Source: an uncultured Bacteroides sp.
GTDB taxonomy: Bacteria > Bacteroidota > Bacteroidia > Bacteroidales > Bacteroidaceae
Length of the DNA stretch: 64,000 bases
Assembly (NCBI GenBank): GCA_900766195.1
Contig: CAAFUN010000017.1
Coordinates: 1-64,000, forward strand
Direction of reading: 5' to 3'
Every line of letters starts with the position of its first letter. Position 1 is the first letter of the stretch. This document shows positions 35,897 through 44,346 of this stretch, in pieces. The notes under the pieces were generated by a model. It saw only the letters and a list, made by a program, of their open reading frames with translations, made no database searches and was not told the origin of the DNA. Made by a program: the position numbers and the translations under genes.

Positions 35897-36257
35897 ATAT
35901 GCTGTAATCCGCATTGTCCCTAAAGTGGAACGTGAAGAGTTTCTTAATGTGGGCGTTATCTTGTTTTCAAAAAAAGCCAGATATATCAAAGCCTTATATC
36001 ATGTCAATACTACAAAACTGGATCTTTACTCATCGGACATAGACCGAAAATTATTAGAAGAACATCTAGAAGCATTTGACAAAATATGTTCTGGCCGTAA
36101 AGATGGAGGCCCAATAGCTTTACTTGATATTCCCGAAAGATTTCGATGGCTTACTGCTACACGTAGTTCATGCATACAAACATCGCGCCCTCATAGCGGA
36201 TTCTCAGGAGATCTTAATAAAACACTAGAAAAGTTATATAACGAATTGGTTTTATGA
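35862..36257 (+). CDS. DUF3037 domain-containing protein
   Basis: The 131-residue protein has the DUF3037 core YEYAVIRIVPKVEREEFLNV followed by GVILFSKKARY. Its start overlaps the HipA-like gene (ATG at 35862, or at 35874 giving MQEKHLYEYAV), so the two are translationally coupled. Its last 6 nt overlap the end of the convergent helicase gene. The biochemical function is unknown; the coupling implies it acts with the kinase-like protein. Confidence 0.82.
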   Translation: MKQSMQEKHLYEYAVIRIVPKVEREEFLNVGVILFSKKARYIKALYHVNTTKLDLYSSDIDRKLLEEHLEAFDKICSGRKDGGPIALLDIPERFRWLTATRSSCIQTSRPHSGFSGDLNKTLEKLYNELVL

Positions 36258-38666
36258 CAGGCTATATTTGTTCTTTAATTCTTCCACTCCGGATCCTGTA
36301 AAGTAATCTTCAATGAAACTCCAGCGTTGTTCATCACTCATCTCATTGTCAAAAAACAAGGTAAATAACTCTATCTGTTCCAAGAATATGCGTTCATTCT
36401 CATCCAGAATGAAATTACGATATTCACCGGAATCAACTATGCTTTGTAAACGGTCAGGTTCATTGAGACTGACTTGTACGCAAGGAGTGCCTCCACCCTC
36501 CACACTGAAAGAGAGGCAATCGAGCATAGATAAGAGATTGAGCAACATATTTAAATCAGAGAATGGAGTGCAGTAAAATAGCAAATGGTCTCCCTTCTTA
36601 CCTATAATGCGCTGGGAAAACAGTTTTTGGTAGCGGGATAACAGCAGATCAAATCCTTTTGCCACAGTAAAAGACAGACTATTCTCATCTTTCTTTTTTA
36701 CACTACTGATATAGCTGACACTGCGCCCTTCTTCTGTGCGAGATTCTAATAGAGAACCTATAAAACGCTTGGCAGAGGGTACATCCATTCCATGCTCTGC
36801 AAAAACAGAGCGTAATTCCTCCTCATCAAACCGTCCCTTCGACTGACGAAGCTTTTCGGAGAATAAGGTCTTTAGGCTTCCAAACAAACCATCCATCCGT
36901 TGCTGTATAATAGAGGCGTCTTCTTTTAAAAGAACCTCATGTTTTCCTACAGACACAGCCTGAGTACCTTCTAAGAGTGTGCCTTTATTAAGTTTCTGTT
37001 TAAACTCACGGTATCCCAATTCAGGAAAACATTCTTCCCAAAGTTTATCTAAAAATGCACTATACACAAAATCAGCACCTGCTACTTTAGAAAGGTACTG
37101 TTCATACTGCCTCACAAACAGATCGCTATTTTTTTCTTGAACATATCCTTCTACCAATAAATTCTGAGGGGATACACTTAACATTTTACTACCATAGCGT
37201 CGATTCAGATCATCTTCTAGCCACAACAAAGCCGTTTTTATCAGCTGACTTAATTCCGCCTCATATTCCAACTTATTCTTTACTCGCGGAAGTTTTACCA
37301 CAAATTCAAAATCGGACAAAGAAATCAGCATTTCCTTTTTCTCCCCTTTCATACGATAAACTTCCATCAGTTTTTTCAAGATCAGTACCAACTGTTCTTG
37401 GGCAATGTTGCCTATCGTGTGAAGTCGCTTCATATAATAAAAGTCACGTTCATGAAAATCTGTCGCAGCAACTCCTCGAATGGCAGCATCGCGCGCTGCA
37501 CGACCTATTTCTTGCACATAATCCACGAATGTACTTGGCGGAGCCACATGATAAATACGGTCTATATCACGGATATCTACCCCCATTCCAAAAGCTTTCG
37601 TTGCGACTATCATCCTTTTCGTTCCCTCAGTAAACTCTCTCACAATAGTTGCTTTCTCTTCCTTATCCTTCTTTCCGTAATAAGACGAAACTAAATGCCA
37701 ATCAACAGATTTCACCCATGTCTTCAGTTTCATATCAATTCCGCCGGCAAACGGATAATACATAATAGTCTTATGATCTTGCAAGAAATCTTCCACTCGA
37801 TCTGCTATTACGCGCTGTTTTGCTTTATCGTAAGTTTCTCCTTCCTCTACCCGAAGCTGATTAATATCAAAACCTATATTCATTCGCTTCACCACACCAA
37901 CATAAAGCGCACAAGGTTCCATCTGCAAAGATTTAATGGTCTCAAAAACCATATCACCACTTCCTTCAGGATTCCAAATAGCCGTTGCAGTTAATGCAAA
38001 AATAGGAAATGAATATCCAAGACTACTTTTTATATTTTTCAGATAACGTCCCAAGAACCAATAATCCACTCGGAATTCCTTTCCCCAAGTGGTCACAGTA
38101 TGTGCCTCATCAACAACTAATAATCCGAGACGACGGTCACCTATAAAACGTTTAATATCATAAGATAGCAATAACTCAGGAGAAAGATAGAATAAGTCAA
38201 CTTCTCCTTCGTGTACTTGCCGATAAACCTCCATTTTCTGTTCTGGTGAAAGATCGGATGAAGCATAAGCCACCTTATGATACCCCATATCCTGCAAACT
38301 CTCTACCTGATCTAAAATTAAGGCTTTTAGCGGTGAAATCACAATGGTTAGTAAGCCATATTCACGCCCTAAATAAATGGCTGGTAATTGAAAAAGTAAT
38401 GATTTTCCGGCACCTGTTGGTGCTGTCAATAAAACATTATCAATATCTGCATTTAGCTCTGTTGCTTTTTCTGCCGCAACAATTACACTCTCAATCAACT
38501 GCCCCTGAGAAATGCGAACGGTGTCTTTATTTTTGAAAAGATTAGTATAAACCTCCAATTCTCTAAACCCTTCATAACTATAAATGCTTTTTAGCAATTC
38601 ATTTACACTTTTCCGAGCTTTTTTAGGCAGAGCTACATTCTTAATAGCAGATAGAGTATCAGCCAT
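36252..38666 (-). CDS. RecQ-like DEAH-box helicase, atypical
   Basis: The 804-residue protein has the RecQ core: Walker A TAPTGAGKSLLFQLP (about 81-95), VVDEAHTVTTWGKEFR, and motifs V/VI with ATKAFGMGVDIRDIDRIYH and QEIGRAARD. It starts with an extra N-terminal segment of about 60 residues, and after the helicase core there is no Cys cluster like the zinc-binding site of canonical RecQ. A long C-terminal part of about 370 residues is not recognised. It differs from housekeeping RecQ and may be a specialised repair or defence helicase. Confidence 0.82.
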   Translation of the reverse strand: MADTLSAIKNVALPKKARKSVNELLKSIYSYEGFRELEVYTNLFKNKDTVRISQGQLIESVIVAAEKATELNADIDNVLLTAPTGAGKSLLFQLPAIYLGREYGLLTIVISPLKALILDQVESLQDMGYHKVAYASSDLSPEQKMEVYRQVHEGEVDLFYLSPELLLSYDIKRFIGDRRLGLLVVDEAHTVTTWGKEFRVDYWFLGRYLKNIKSSLGYSFPIFALTATAIWNPEGSGDMVFETIKSLQMEPCALYVGVVKRMNIGFDINQLRVEEGETYDKAKQRVIADRVEDFLQDHKTIMYYPFAGGIDMKLKTWVKSVDWHLVSSYYGKKDKEEKATIVREFTEGTKRMIVATKAFGMGVDIRDIDRIYHVAPPSTFVDYVQEIGRAARDAAIRGVAATDFHERDFYYMKRLHTIGNIAQEQLVLILKKLMEVYRMKGEKKEMLISLSDFEFVVKLPRVKNKLEYEAELSQLIKTALLWLEDDLNRRYGSKMLSVSPQNLLVEGYVQEKNSDLFVRQYEQYLSKVAGADFVYSAFLDKLWEECFPELGYREFKQKLNKGTLLEGTQAVSVGKHEVLLKEDASIIQQRMDGLFGSLKTLFSEKLRQSKGRFDEEELRSVFAEHGMDVPSAKRFIGSLLESRTEEGRSVSYISSVKKKDENSLSFTVAKGFDLLLSRYQKLFSQRIIGKKGDHLLFYCTPFSDLNMLLNLLSMLDCLSFSVEGGGTPCVQVSLNEPDRLQSIVDSGEYRNFILDENERIFLEQIELFTLFFDNEMSDEQRWSFIEDYFTGSGVEELKNKYSLS

Positions 38667-38764
38667 CCTATTATTCTTTAAACATTAAGATTTCCTATGT
38701 TTCTACTTTTTATATCTTCCTGAGTTACATCGCTTAGTACAACACCAAGCTCATATAAACTAAG

Positions 38765-38808
38765 AAGAGGCAATCCGTACCCATAACACCAGGTTCAGAT
38801 TACCTCTT
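38765..38808 (-). terminator. Hairpin after the DUF2795 gene
   Basis: Arms 38765-38775 and 38798-38808 pair over 11 positions with one mismatch. It lies 47 nt beyond the DUF2795 stop and before the helicase promoter region. The T-run is weak. Confidence 0.5.
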
Positions 38809-38855
38809 TATGTTTCAAATCGTCGTACTATGACGACAAATCTCCCAAAAGCGTA

Positions 38856-39077
38856 TCAATACTCCTCTTCATTAAAGAAGAAATCCTCTTTGCTAGGATA
38901 ATCAGGCCAAATGTCCTCAATGCTTTCATAAATTTCGCCTTCATCTTCCATCTCTTGTAGATTCTCAATCACTTCTAGCGGAGCACCCGAACGCATGGCA
39001 TAATCAATAAGTTCATCCTTAGTTGCCGGCCAAGGAGCATCTTCAAGTTTAGAAGCTAATTCCAATGTCCAATACAT
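38856..39077 (-). CDS. DUF2795 domain-containing protein
   Basis: The 73-residue acidic protein contains a DUF2795-like segment (PWPATKDELIDYAMRSGAP followed by EVIENLQEMEDEGEIYESIE). It has no signal or membrane segment. Conserved small proteins of this type occur as single genes; the function is unknown. Confidence 0.78.
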   Translation of the reverse strand: MYWTLELASKLEDAPWPATKDELIDYAMRSGAPLEVIENLQEMEDEGEIYESIEDIWPDYPSKEDFFFNEEEY

Positions 39078-39152
39078 AACAATTTAAAGTATTAAAATTG
39101 TGAATATTTAAATACAAATTTCTAATTTTCGGCAAAAGTATAACAAAATATT

Positions 39153-39716
39153 TCACATACAACTATTATTCCAAAATATTTCATCTTTTTTCTCATCATA
39201 GTTTATCTTTCTTGATAAAACAAACAAGTAGTCAGACAGACGGTTAACATAAGCCAATAACTCTGAAGGAATTTCAACTTGTTCTGCTAAAGTTAAGATT
39301 CGGCGTTCTGCACGTCGGCAGATTGTACGACAAATATGAGCAACAGCTGCACCTCTACTCCCACCGGGTAAAATAAATGCATGCAATGGCGCTAAGTCAT
39401 CTTCCATGCGATCTATTTCTTTTTCCATACATTCTACGTCATTCACAGAAAGGATACTTGCCGGATGAGGTTCCATTTTATCACGATCAGTCGCTAAATA
39501 AGACCCTATCCTAAAAAGCCGATGTTGTATTCCTTGTACAAAAAGCAGTTCTTCACCATCAGACAAATAAGTGATAAGCAATCCTAAATTAGAATTAAGC
39601 TCATCAACCGTGCCATAAGCTTCAAGTCGAATATGCGTTTTAGAAACTCTCGTTCCGCCCACAAGAGATGTGGTGCCCTTATCCCCGGTCTTAGTATATA
39701 CAAGACTTTTTTTCAT
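39153..39716 (-). CDS. Cob(I)yrinic acid a,c-diamide adenosyltransferase (PduO type)
   Basis: The 187-residue enzyme adenosylates cob(I)alamin using ATP. The family ATP-binding N-terminus YTKTGDKGTTSLVGG is present, followed by KTHIRLEAYGTVDELNSNLG and the helical block CRTICRRAERRI with LLAYVNRLSDYLFVLSRK. Bacteroides uses adenosyl- and other cobamides taken up from outside, so this fits a salvage role. It is a single gene or follows the methyltransferase-like gene after 44 nt. Confidence 0.93.
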   Translation of the reverse strand: MKKSLVYTKTGDKGTTSLVGGTRVSKTHIRLEAYGTVDELNSNLGLLITYLSDGEELLFVQGIQHRLFRIGSYLATDRDKMEPHPASILSVNDVECMEKEIDRMEDDLAPLHAFILPGGSRGAAVAHICRTICRRAERRILTLAEQVEIPSELLAYVNRLSDYLFVLSRKINYDEKKDEIFWNNSCM

Positions 39717-39760
39717 GGTAGTGTATCTTTAGTAAATATAGAGAAAACACAATATAGCAG

Positions 39761-40393
39761 TCAGAAGTTGACGATATAGGCTTGTTTTATTTTAGTTTTA
39801 TCGAAAAAAAGTATTCCAAGATCATATAAATCGAACGAAATACCAGTACGTTCATCACTTTCCATATCTTTCCAAAGCATCTTCATTGCCTTTGAATAAT
39901 GAATACCTTCCACTACAAAGATGGATCTGTTAGCCACACGTGAAGCACAAACATTAAAAACTTGTTTCACAAGCTCCGGATGTCTATAATCATGCAAATA
40001 AAGAAAATCAACCGGGACATTGCTTTCAAGAAAAAGTTCGGATACTTCTGAAGCTGCCGTATAGTCAGCCGCTATTTTTCCTGATTTTAAATATAGCGAA
40101 GAAGCGGAAATTGTGCCAAAATCAACAATCGTTGCAGGTTGCGCATAATTCACCAATCTAAACAACAGACGTTTAACTTTTTTGGATTCATAACTCCAAT
40201 GATTATTTCTTTGAGATGCCATTTTTTTCTCCTCAATATGCAGTTCTCCATATCGGTAATAAGGAGTCTTTTGGAAAAAGACCTGTGTAATTAAATCAAA
40301 CGCAAAAGGGGAGTGAACTCCGTATCCACGGCGATGACGGAAACGGCATAACCAAATGAATGGACGTGCTAAAGCCAAGGTAATACGATTCAT
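39761..40393 (-). CDS. Methyltransferase-like protein of unknown substrate
   Basis: The 210-residue protein has a Rossmann-like region (ATIVDFGTISASSLYLKSG, about 94-112) and the N-terminal RGYGVHSPFAFDLI block found in a Bacteroidota group annotated as SAM-dependent methyltransferases. The usual glycine-rich SAM loop is degenerate (VDFGTISASS), so activity is uncertain. The start used is the ATG at 40391-40393 (MNRITLAL); an upstream ATG eight codons earlier is less likely. Confidence 0.65.
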   Translation of the reverse strand: MNRITLALARPFIWLCRFRHRRGYGVHSPFAFDLITQVFFQKTPYYRYGELHIEEKKMASQRNNHWSYESKKVKRLLFRLVNYAQPATIVDFGTISASSLYLKSGKIAADYTAASEVSELFLESNVPVDFLYLHDYRHPELVKQVFNVCASRVANRSIFVVEGIHYSKAMKMLWKDMESDERTGISFDLYDLGILFFDKTKIKQAYIVNF

Positions 40394-40457
40394 AGTAGTT
40401 CTAGAATTTAAGCACAAAAATAACCAAAATGAAAGAGAATATTATTATAAATATCAA

Positions 40458-40493
40458 AAAAAGTCTGACTTCCTATTGAAAGTCAGACTTTTT
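40458..40493 (-). terminator. Intrinsic terminator of tRNA-Leu
   Basis: A 14-bp perfect stem (40458-40471 with 40480-40493) with an 8-nt loop and a run of T on the minus strand begins one nucleotide past the mature tRNA 3' end. Confidence 0.85.
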
Positions 40494-40494
40494 G

Positions 40495-40578
40495 TACCCA
40501 GACCCGGGGTCGAACCGGGATGGAAGTGAATCCACTGGTGTTTGAGACCAGCGCGTCTACCGATTCCGCCATCTGGGC
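40495..40578 (-). tRNA. tRNA-Leu (anticodon CAA)
   Basis: The 84-nt class II tRNA has acceptor GCCCAGA/TCTGGGT with a G-U first pair and discriminator A. The anticodon stem-loop is CTGGT-CTCAAAC-ACCAG (anticodon CAA), with a long variable arm and T arm GGTTCGACC. It reads UUG codons. CCA is not encoded. Confidence 0.96.
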
Positions 40579-40604
40579 ATCTTTGTCCTTCGTTAAATGC
40601 GGTG

Positions 40605-40635
40605 CAAAGATAGGTGTTTTTTTTATATTCGCAAT
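40605..40635 (-). promoter_or_regulatory. Promoter of tRNA-Leu
   Basis: On the minus strand ATTG (complement 40632-40635), 19 nt, then TATCTTTG (complement 40605-40612) form a near-consensus -33/-7 pair 26 nt from the tRNA 5' end. Confidence 0.65.
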
Positions 40636-40737
40636 ACTTTTCCTAAAAAAAAGGAAATAGAAAGAAAAAGCATATGCAGTTACTTATCATATATAAAAAT
40701 ATACAGTAACTTAGCAGAAACTTTTAATACATACGAT

Positions 40738-41823
40738 ATGGCTACAAATAAGGACAAATTTTGTGTAATAATGGGAGGAGGAATCGGAAGTCGTTTCTGG
40801 CCTTTCAGTCGCAAGAATCTCCCTAAGCAGTTTTTAGATTTTTTTGGAACAGGACGATCATTGTTACAACAAACGTTCGACCGTTTTAATAAGTTGATCC
40901 CGACAGAAAATATACTTGTCGTCACAAATGATTTATATGCCGATCTTGTAAAACAACAGCTACCCGAATTAGCTCCTGAACAGATATTACTAGAACCTAC
41001 GAGAAGAAATACAGCTCCATGCATTGCGTGGGCTGCATATCATATTCAAGCACTCAACCCTAATGCAAATATTGTAGTCGCTCCATCCGATCATTTAATC
41101 CTGAAAGAAACAGAGTTTCTTTCAGCTATAGAAAAAGGGTTGGAATTTGTCTCGCAGTCTGAGAATTTATTAACGCTAGGCATTAAACCAAATCGCCCTG
41201 AAACGGGATATGGATATATTCAGATAGCAGAGCAAACCGGGGATAACTTTTACAAAGTAAAAACATTTACAGAAAAGCCCGAATTAGAACTAGCTAAAGT
41301 ATTTGTAGAAAGTGGGGAATTTTATTGGAATTCCGGTATATTTATGTGGAACGTCAAATCTATCATCAACGCAATAAACACTCTTGTTCCAGAAATTTCA
41401 TCGAAGCTTGAGCCTGGAAAAGAAGCATATTGCACTCCAAAAGAAAAAGCTTATATTGATGAAAACTTTCCTGCATGTCCTAATGTGTCAGTAGATTTCG
41501 GTATCATGGAAAAAGCAGAGAATGTGTACGTTTCCTTAGGAGACTTTGGTTGGTCTGATTTGGGTACTTGGGGCTCACTCTATGAGCTTTCAGAAAAAGA
41601 TAAAGAAGGCAATATAACTCTAAAATGCAATACTCTCCTATATAACAGCAAAAACAATATTATAGTATTGCCAGATAACAAACTGGCCGTTATAGAAGGA
41701 TTAGACAATTATCTTATAGCAGAATCAGACAACGTGTTATTGATCTGCAAAAAAGATGAGGAACATGCTATACGGAAATATGTAAATGACGCTCAACTAA
41801 AAATGGGAGAAGATTACATCTAA
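40738..41823 (+). CDS. Mannose-1-phosphate guanylyltransferase
   Basis: The 361-residue enzyme makes GDP-mannose from GTP and mannose 1-phosphate. It has the nucleotidyltransferase signature MGGGIGSRFWPFSR with KNLPKQFLDF, then LLEPTRRNTAPCIAWA, APSDHLI and FTEKPE. It ends after the short left-handed helix domain and lacks the isomerase domain of bifunctional ManC. The start at 40738 (MATNKDKF) matches the family; the open frame reaches further up but overlaps the tRNA-Leu promoter. The product feeds GDP-fucose and glycan synthesis. Confidence 0.94.
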   Translation: MATNKDKFCVIMGGGIGSRFWPFSRKNLPKQFLDFFGTGRSLLQQTFDRFNKLIPTENILVVTNDLYADLVKQQLPELAPEQILLEPTRRNTAPCIAWAAYHIQALNPNANIVVAPSDHLILKETEFLSAIEKGLEFVSQSENLLTLGIKPNRPETGYGYIQIAEQTGDNFYKVKTFTEKPELELAKVFVESGEFYWNSGIFMWNVKSIINAINTLVPEISSKLEPGKEAYCTPKEKAYIDENFPACPNVSVDFGIMEKAENVYVSLGDFGWSDLGTWGSLYELSEKDKEGNITLKCNTLLYNSKNNIIVLPDNKLAVIEGLDNYLIAESDNVLLICKKDEEHAIRKYVNDAQLKMGEDYI

Positions 41824-41843
41824 AAGACAAAATATCCAAACTT

Positions 41844-41881
41844 AAAGCGGAAGCAGATTTTTTATTACCTGCTTCCGCTTT
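41844..41881. terminator. Terminator between the guanylyltransferase and HIT genes
   Basis: A 13-bp perfect stem (41844-41856 with 41869-41881) with a 12-nt loop is followed on the plus strand by a T-run. It lies between convergent genes and ends the plus-strand transcript. Confidence 0.85.
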
Positions 41882-41912
41882 TTTTGTTCATATAGGAGGA
41901 TATAAACAAATA

Positions 41913-42320
41913 CTAGCTCTCTTTTGATGTTAAAGCTTCACGGATAGCAGTTGCTACTGCCATAAACTCATCAGGAGAAAGTTTAAGTTTAGGATTAGAA
42001 AACAACATATCAGATTCATGCTGAATAGGTATGAGGTGAATGTGAGCATGAGGAACTTCTAAGCCTATGACAGCTTCTCCAACTTTTTTGCAATGAAAAG
42101 CTTTCTGTATAGCAGAAGCTATCTGCTTGGCAAACACGTGCATCTCCGCCAAATCTTCATCATTCAGATCAAAGATATAATCTACCTCTTGTTTAGGCAC
42201 TACCAAAGTATGGCCTTTAACTAGAGGATTGATATCCAAAAAAGCAAAGAATTTATCATTCTCTGCTACTTTATAACAGGGAATTTCACCTTTAACGATT
42301 TTACTAAATATTGTTGCCAT
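41913..42320 (-). CDS. HIT-family nucleotide hydrolase
   Basis: The 135-residue protein has the histidine-triad motif HAHIHLIPI near residue 94, the N-terminal ATIFSKIVKGEIPCYKV and the NPLVKGHTLVVPKQ block of the Hint branch. These enzymes hydrolyse nucleoside phosphoramidates; the natural substrate is not known. It follows greA after a terminator-like hairpin. Confidence 0.93.
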   Translation of the reverse strand: MATIFSKIVKGEIPCYKVAENDKFFAFLDINPLVKGHTLVVPKQEVDYIFDLNDEDLAEMHVFAKQIASAIQKAFHCKKVGEAVIGLEVPHAHIHLIPIQHESDMLFSNPKLKLSPDEFMAVATAIREALTSKES

Positions 42321-42338
42321 GAGTTTGATATATAAAAT

Positions 42339-42366
42339 AAGGCAAGCCCCAATAAAGACTTGCCTT
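42339..42366 (-). terminator. Hairpin after greA
   Basis: An 8-bp perfect stem AAGGCAAG/CTTGCCTT (42339-42346 with 42359-42366) starts 5 nt beyond the greA stop. It probably gives partial or full termination before the HIT gene. No long T-run follows. Confidence 0.65.
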
Positions 42367-42370
42367 AATA

Positions 42371-42835
42371 TTAAAATGAAATGTTTAAAACTTCAAGATT
42401 GATCATTCCTTGAGGAACCTTAATTTCAGCAACTTCCCCTACTTTCTTTCCTAAAAGTCCCTGCGCAATGGGAGTAGTTACAGAGATTTTTCCTTCTTTC
42501 AAGTTAGCCTCACTCTCTGATACGATAGTATAAACCATCTTTATTCCGTTCTTTACATTCTTAAGTTCAACTTTGTTCAGTATTTGAACAGAATCAGTCT
42601 TCAATTTAGATTCATCAATAATTTTTGCATCAGCAATTATGACCTTCAATTTATTGATTTTCATCTCAAGCATACCTTGCGCTTCTTTTGCTGCATCATA
42701 TTCAGCATTTTCGGATAAATCGCCTTTATCACGTGCTTCGGCAATGGCAGCCGAAATTTTGGGACGCTCTACCGTCTCCAACTCTTTCAGTTCGGCTAAT
42801 AACTTCTTGTAGCCTTCTTCTGACATGTAAGCCAT
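42371..42835 (-). CDS. greA: Transcription elongation factor GreA
   Basis: The 154-residue protein stimulates transcript cleavage in backtracked RNA polymerase. The N-terminal coiled coil has MSEEGYKKLLAELKELE and ARDKGDLSENAEYDAAKE with the Asp/Glu tip; the C-terminal domain has ISVTTPIAQGLLGKKVGE. The start is fixed by a full AGGAGG (complement 42843-42848) 7 nt upstream, a strong Shine-Dalgarno that is uncommon in this genome. Confidence 0.97.
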   Translation of the reverse strand: MAYMSEEGYKKLLAELKELETVERPKISAAIAEARDKGDLSENAEYDAAKEAQGMLEMKINKLKVIIADAKIIDESKLKTDSVQILNKVELKNVKNGIKMVYTIVSESEANLKEGKISVTTPIAQGLLGKKVGEVAEIKVPQGMINLEVLNISF

Positions 42836-42878
42836 ACTATTTCCTCCTATATTTATAATTGTATATAACAAAAAAGAA

Positions 42879-42903
42879 TTCCAACATGGTCAGCATGCTG
42901 GAA
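42879..42903 (-). terminator. Terminator of the thioredoxin-fold lipoprotein gene
   Basis: A 10-bp stem (42879-42888 with 42894-42903, one G-U pair on the minus strand) is followed there by TTCTTTTTT. It sits between the lipoprotein gene and greA. Confidence 0.78.
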
Positions 42904-42996
42904 CCCTCTCAAATTTTCTTTTGCAAAGATAAACTTTTAAATGATTCGTGTCAAGTAAAAACAGCTGTTATGTAACATATTTCATCAGTACACTCT

Positions 42997-44148
42997 CTAT
43001 AACAGCGCTTTAACAGCAGCATCCAAATCCTTTATTGTTTCACCACGAGCACTTAACTCACTGTTTCTATTAATAAGGAATAGAGATGGAACACTCTTTA
43101 CATTATAAGTTGCAGCCACTGAAGAATAAATACCGTTGGCATCACGTACACAAACCCAAGGTAAATTGTCAGTCGAAGTCTTCCAGAAGTGCTCATCGGC
43201 ATCCAAAGAGACCTGATAGATCTCAAAGCCTTGCCCTACATATTTTTTATAAAGGTCACGTAGAGTAAAATTGTGAGAGCTGGATATAGCACTTTGATAA
43301 ATTGTAAAATCAAGTAGAACTACTTTACCTTTCAAATCACTCAACTTACGGACATTACCTTTCATATCACGAAGGCTTATATCAATGATACCCGTCTCTG
43401 TAACAGACTTCTCTGGCAGTTGTAGCACTTTCTGCTTAGGTTGACGAGTATTCTTCATTCCTTTTATCACAATATTATAAAGATTTTTAGAACGATCCGC
43501 GTGAGGATAAGAGTTATTCAGACTCGTAGCAACTGCAGCAAAGCACTTTACATCATCTTTATTATTCAAAGGATCAAAAATTAGATAGCCATTCAGCTTT
43601 TGGAATAAAGCGAAATAGGCTGCTGCAGTATTTGGAGCAGAAAATATATAATGAATCTTCACATCATCTTTATAATTTTTCAGCAATATCGCCAGACTAT
43701 CTTCAAACACATCAGCACCTATCTGGTGTGCTTGAGCCGCCTTATTCAAAAGATCTATACTATTCTGTAGCTGCAACTGCTTTAAAGCAAGTTCTTTTAT
43801 CTTAGTACTATTTGGAGATCCTTCTACAGAGTATCCTGTTGCAAAGTCTTTATAAGGAGCTTTTATTTGAACTGTCTCAGTCGAATCTATCGAGAAGTTA
43901 ATTATTTTATCATCAAGCCGCAAACGGTAAAATTCAGGAGACTCTGGTCGAAGCTGTTTAAAGCTAAAGGATCCATTACCTTTCAACTTCACAGAATCCA
44001 GAGGAGCAATTCCTTCCAACCCTAAAGCCTCCAGATACAACATCTTCCCATCTGCACCAGACACATCGCCTTCTACTTTAAATTTAGGTTCCGAATTACA
44101 AGCAATTAATGCCAATACAATCAGCGCAACACTACAGATTTTTTTCAT
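42997..44148 (-). CDS. Thioredoxin-fold lipoprotein with DUF4369-like N-terminus, no CXXC
   Basis: The 383-residue protein has a lipoprotein signal (LIVLALIAC, Cys17), an N-terminal DUF4369-like beta domain (EGDVSGADGKMLYLEALG) and a C-terminal TlpA/AhpC-like domain (about 245-383). At the usual active site after GKVVLLDF the sequence is TIYQSAISSSHNFTL, so both redox cysteines are absent. The cis-Pro loop (VKSVPSLFLI) remains. It probably keeps the fold for binding rather than disulfide exchange. A near-consensus promoter lies upstream. Confidence 0.85.
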   Translation of the reverse strand: MKKICSVALIVLALIACNSEPKFKVEGDVSGADGKMLYLEALGLEGIAPLDSVKLKGNGSFSFKQLRPESPEFYRLRLDDKIINFSIDSTETVQIKAPYKDFATGYSVEGSPNSTKIKELALKQLQLQNSIDLLNKAAQAHQIGADVFEDSLAILLKNYKDDVKIHYIFSAPNTAAAYFALFQKLNGYLIFDPLNNKDDVKCFAAVATSLNNSYPHADRSKNLYNIVIKGMKNTRQPKQKVLQLPEKSVTETGIIDISLRDMKGNVRKLSDLKGKVVLLDFTIYQSAISSSHNFTLRDLYKKYVGQGFEIYQVSLDADEHFWKTSTDNLPWVCVRDANGIYSSVAATYNVKSVPSLFLINRNSELSARGETIKDLDAAVKALL

Positions 44149-44174
44149 ACTTATTCAATAATATAAAGAACGTG

Positions 44175-44204
44175 CAAATATAGTTCTTTTCAAGTTTAGT
44201 CAAA
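44175..44204 (-). promoter_or_regulatory. Promoter of the thioredoxin-fold lipoprotein gene
   Basis: On the minus strand TTTG (complement 44201-44204), an 18-nt spacer and TATATTTG (complement 44175-44182) fit the -33/-7 consensus, 26 nt before the start codon. Confidence 0.7.
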
Positions 44205-44299
44205 GCATTTTTCAACTCTTCTTAAATATAGGTAAGGCAAAAAGGGATAAAAGCCTAAACTTTTTATCTCATTTCCACGGTTTTACATGAATATTTAGT

Positions 44300-44307
44300 T
44301 ATCTTTG
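44300..44307 (+). promoter_or_regulatory. Probable -7 element of pnp
   Basis: TATCTTTG matches TAnnTTTG and lies 39 nt before the pnp start. No clear -33 TTTG stands at 19-20 nt. Confidence 0.5.
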
Positions 44308-44346
44308 CCCGAATTTTGAAAGAAAATTATAGATAAAACATTTTTT

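Noticed and set aside
35114..36257. Classical HipAB toxin-antitoxin locus
   Set aside because: There is no HipB-type HTH gene and the HipA N-subdomain is missing; the partner is DUF3037.
40597..40737. An upstream extension of the mannose-1-phosphate guanylyltransferase
   Set aside because: It would overlap the tRNA-Leu promoter and adds 47 residues not found in the family; the ATG at 40738 gives the expected start.
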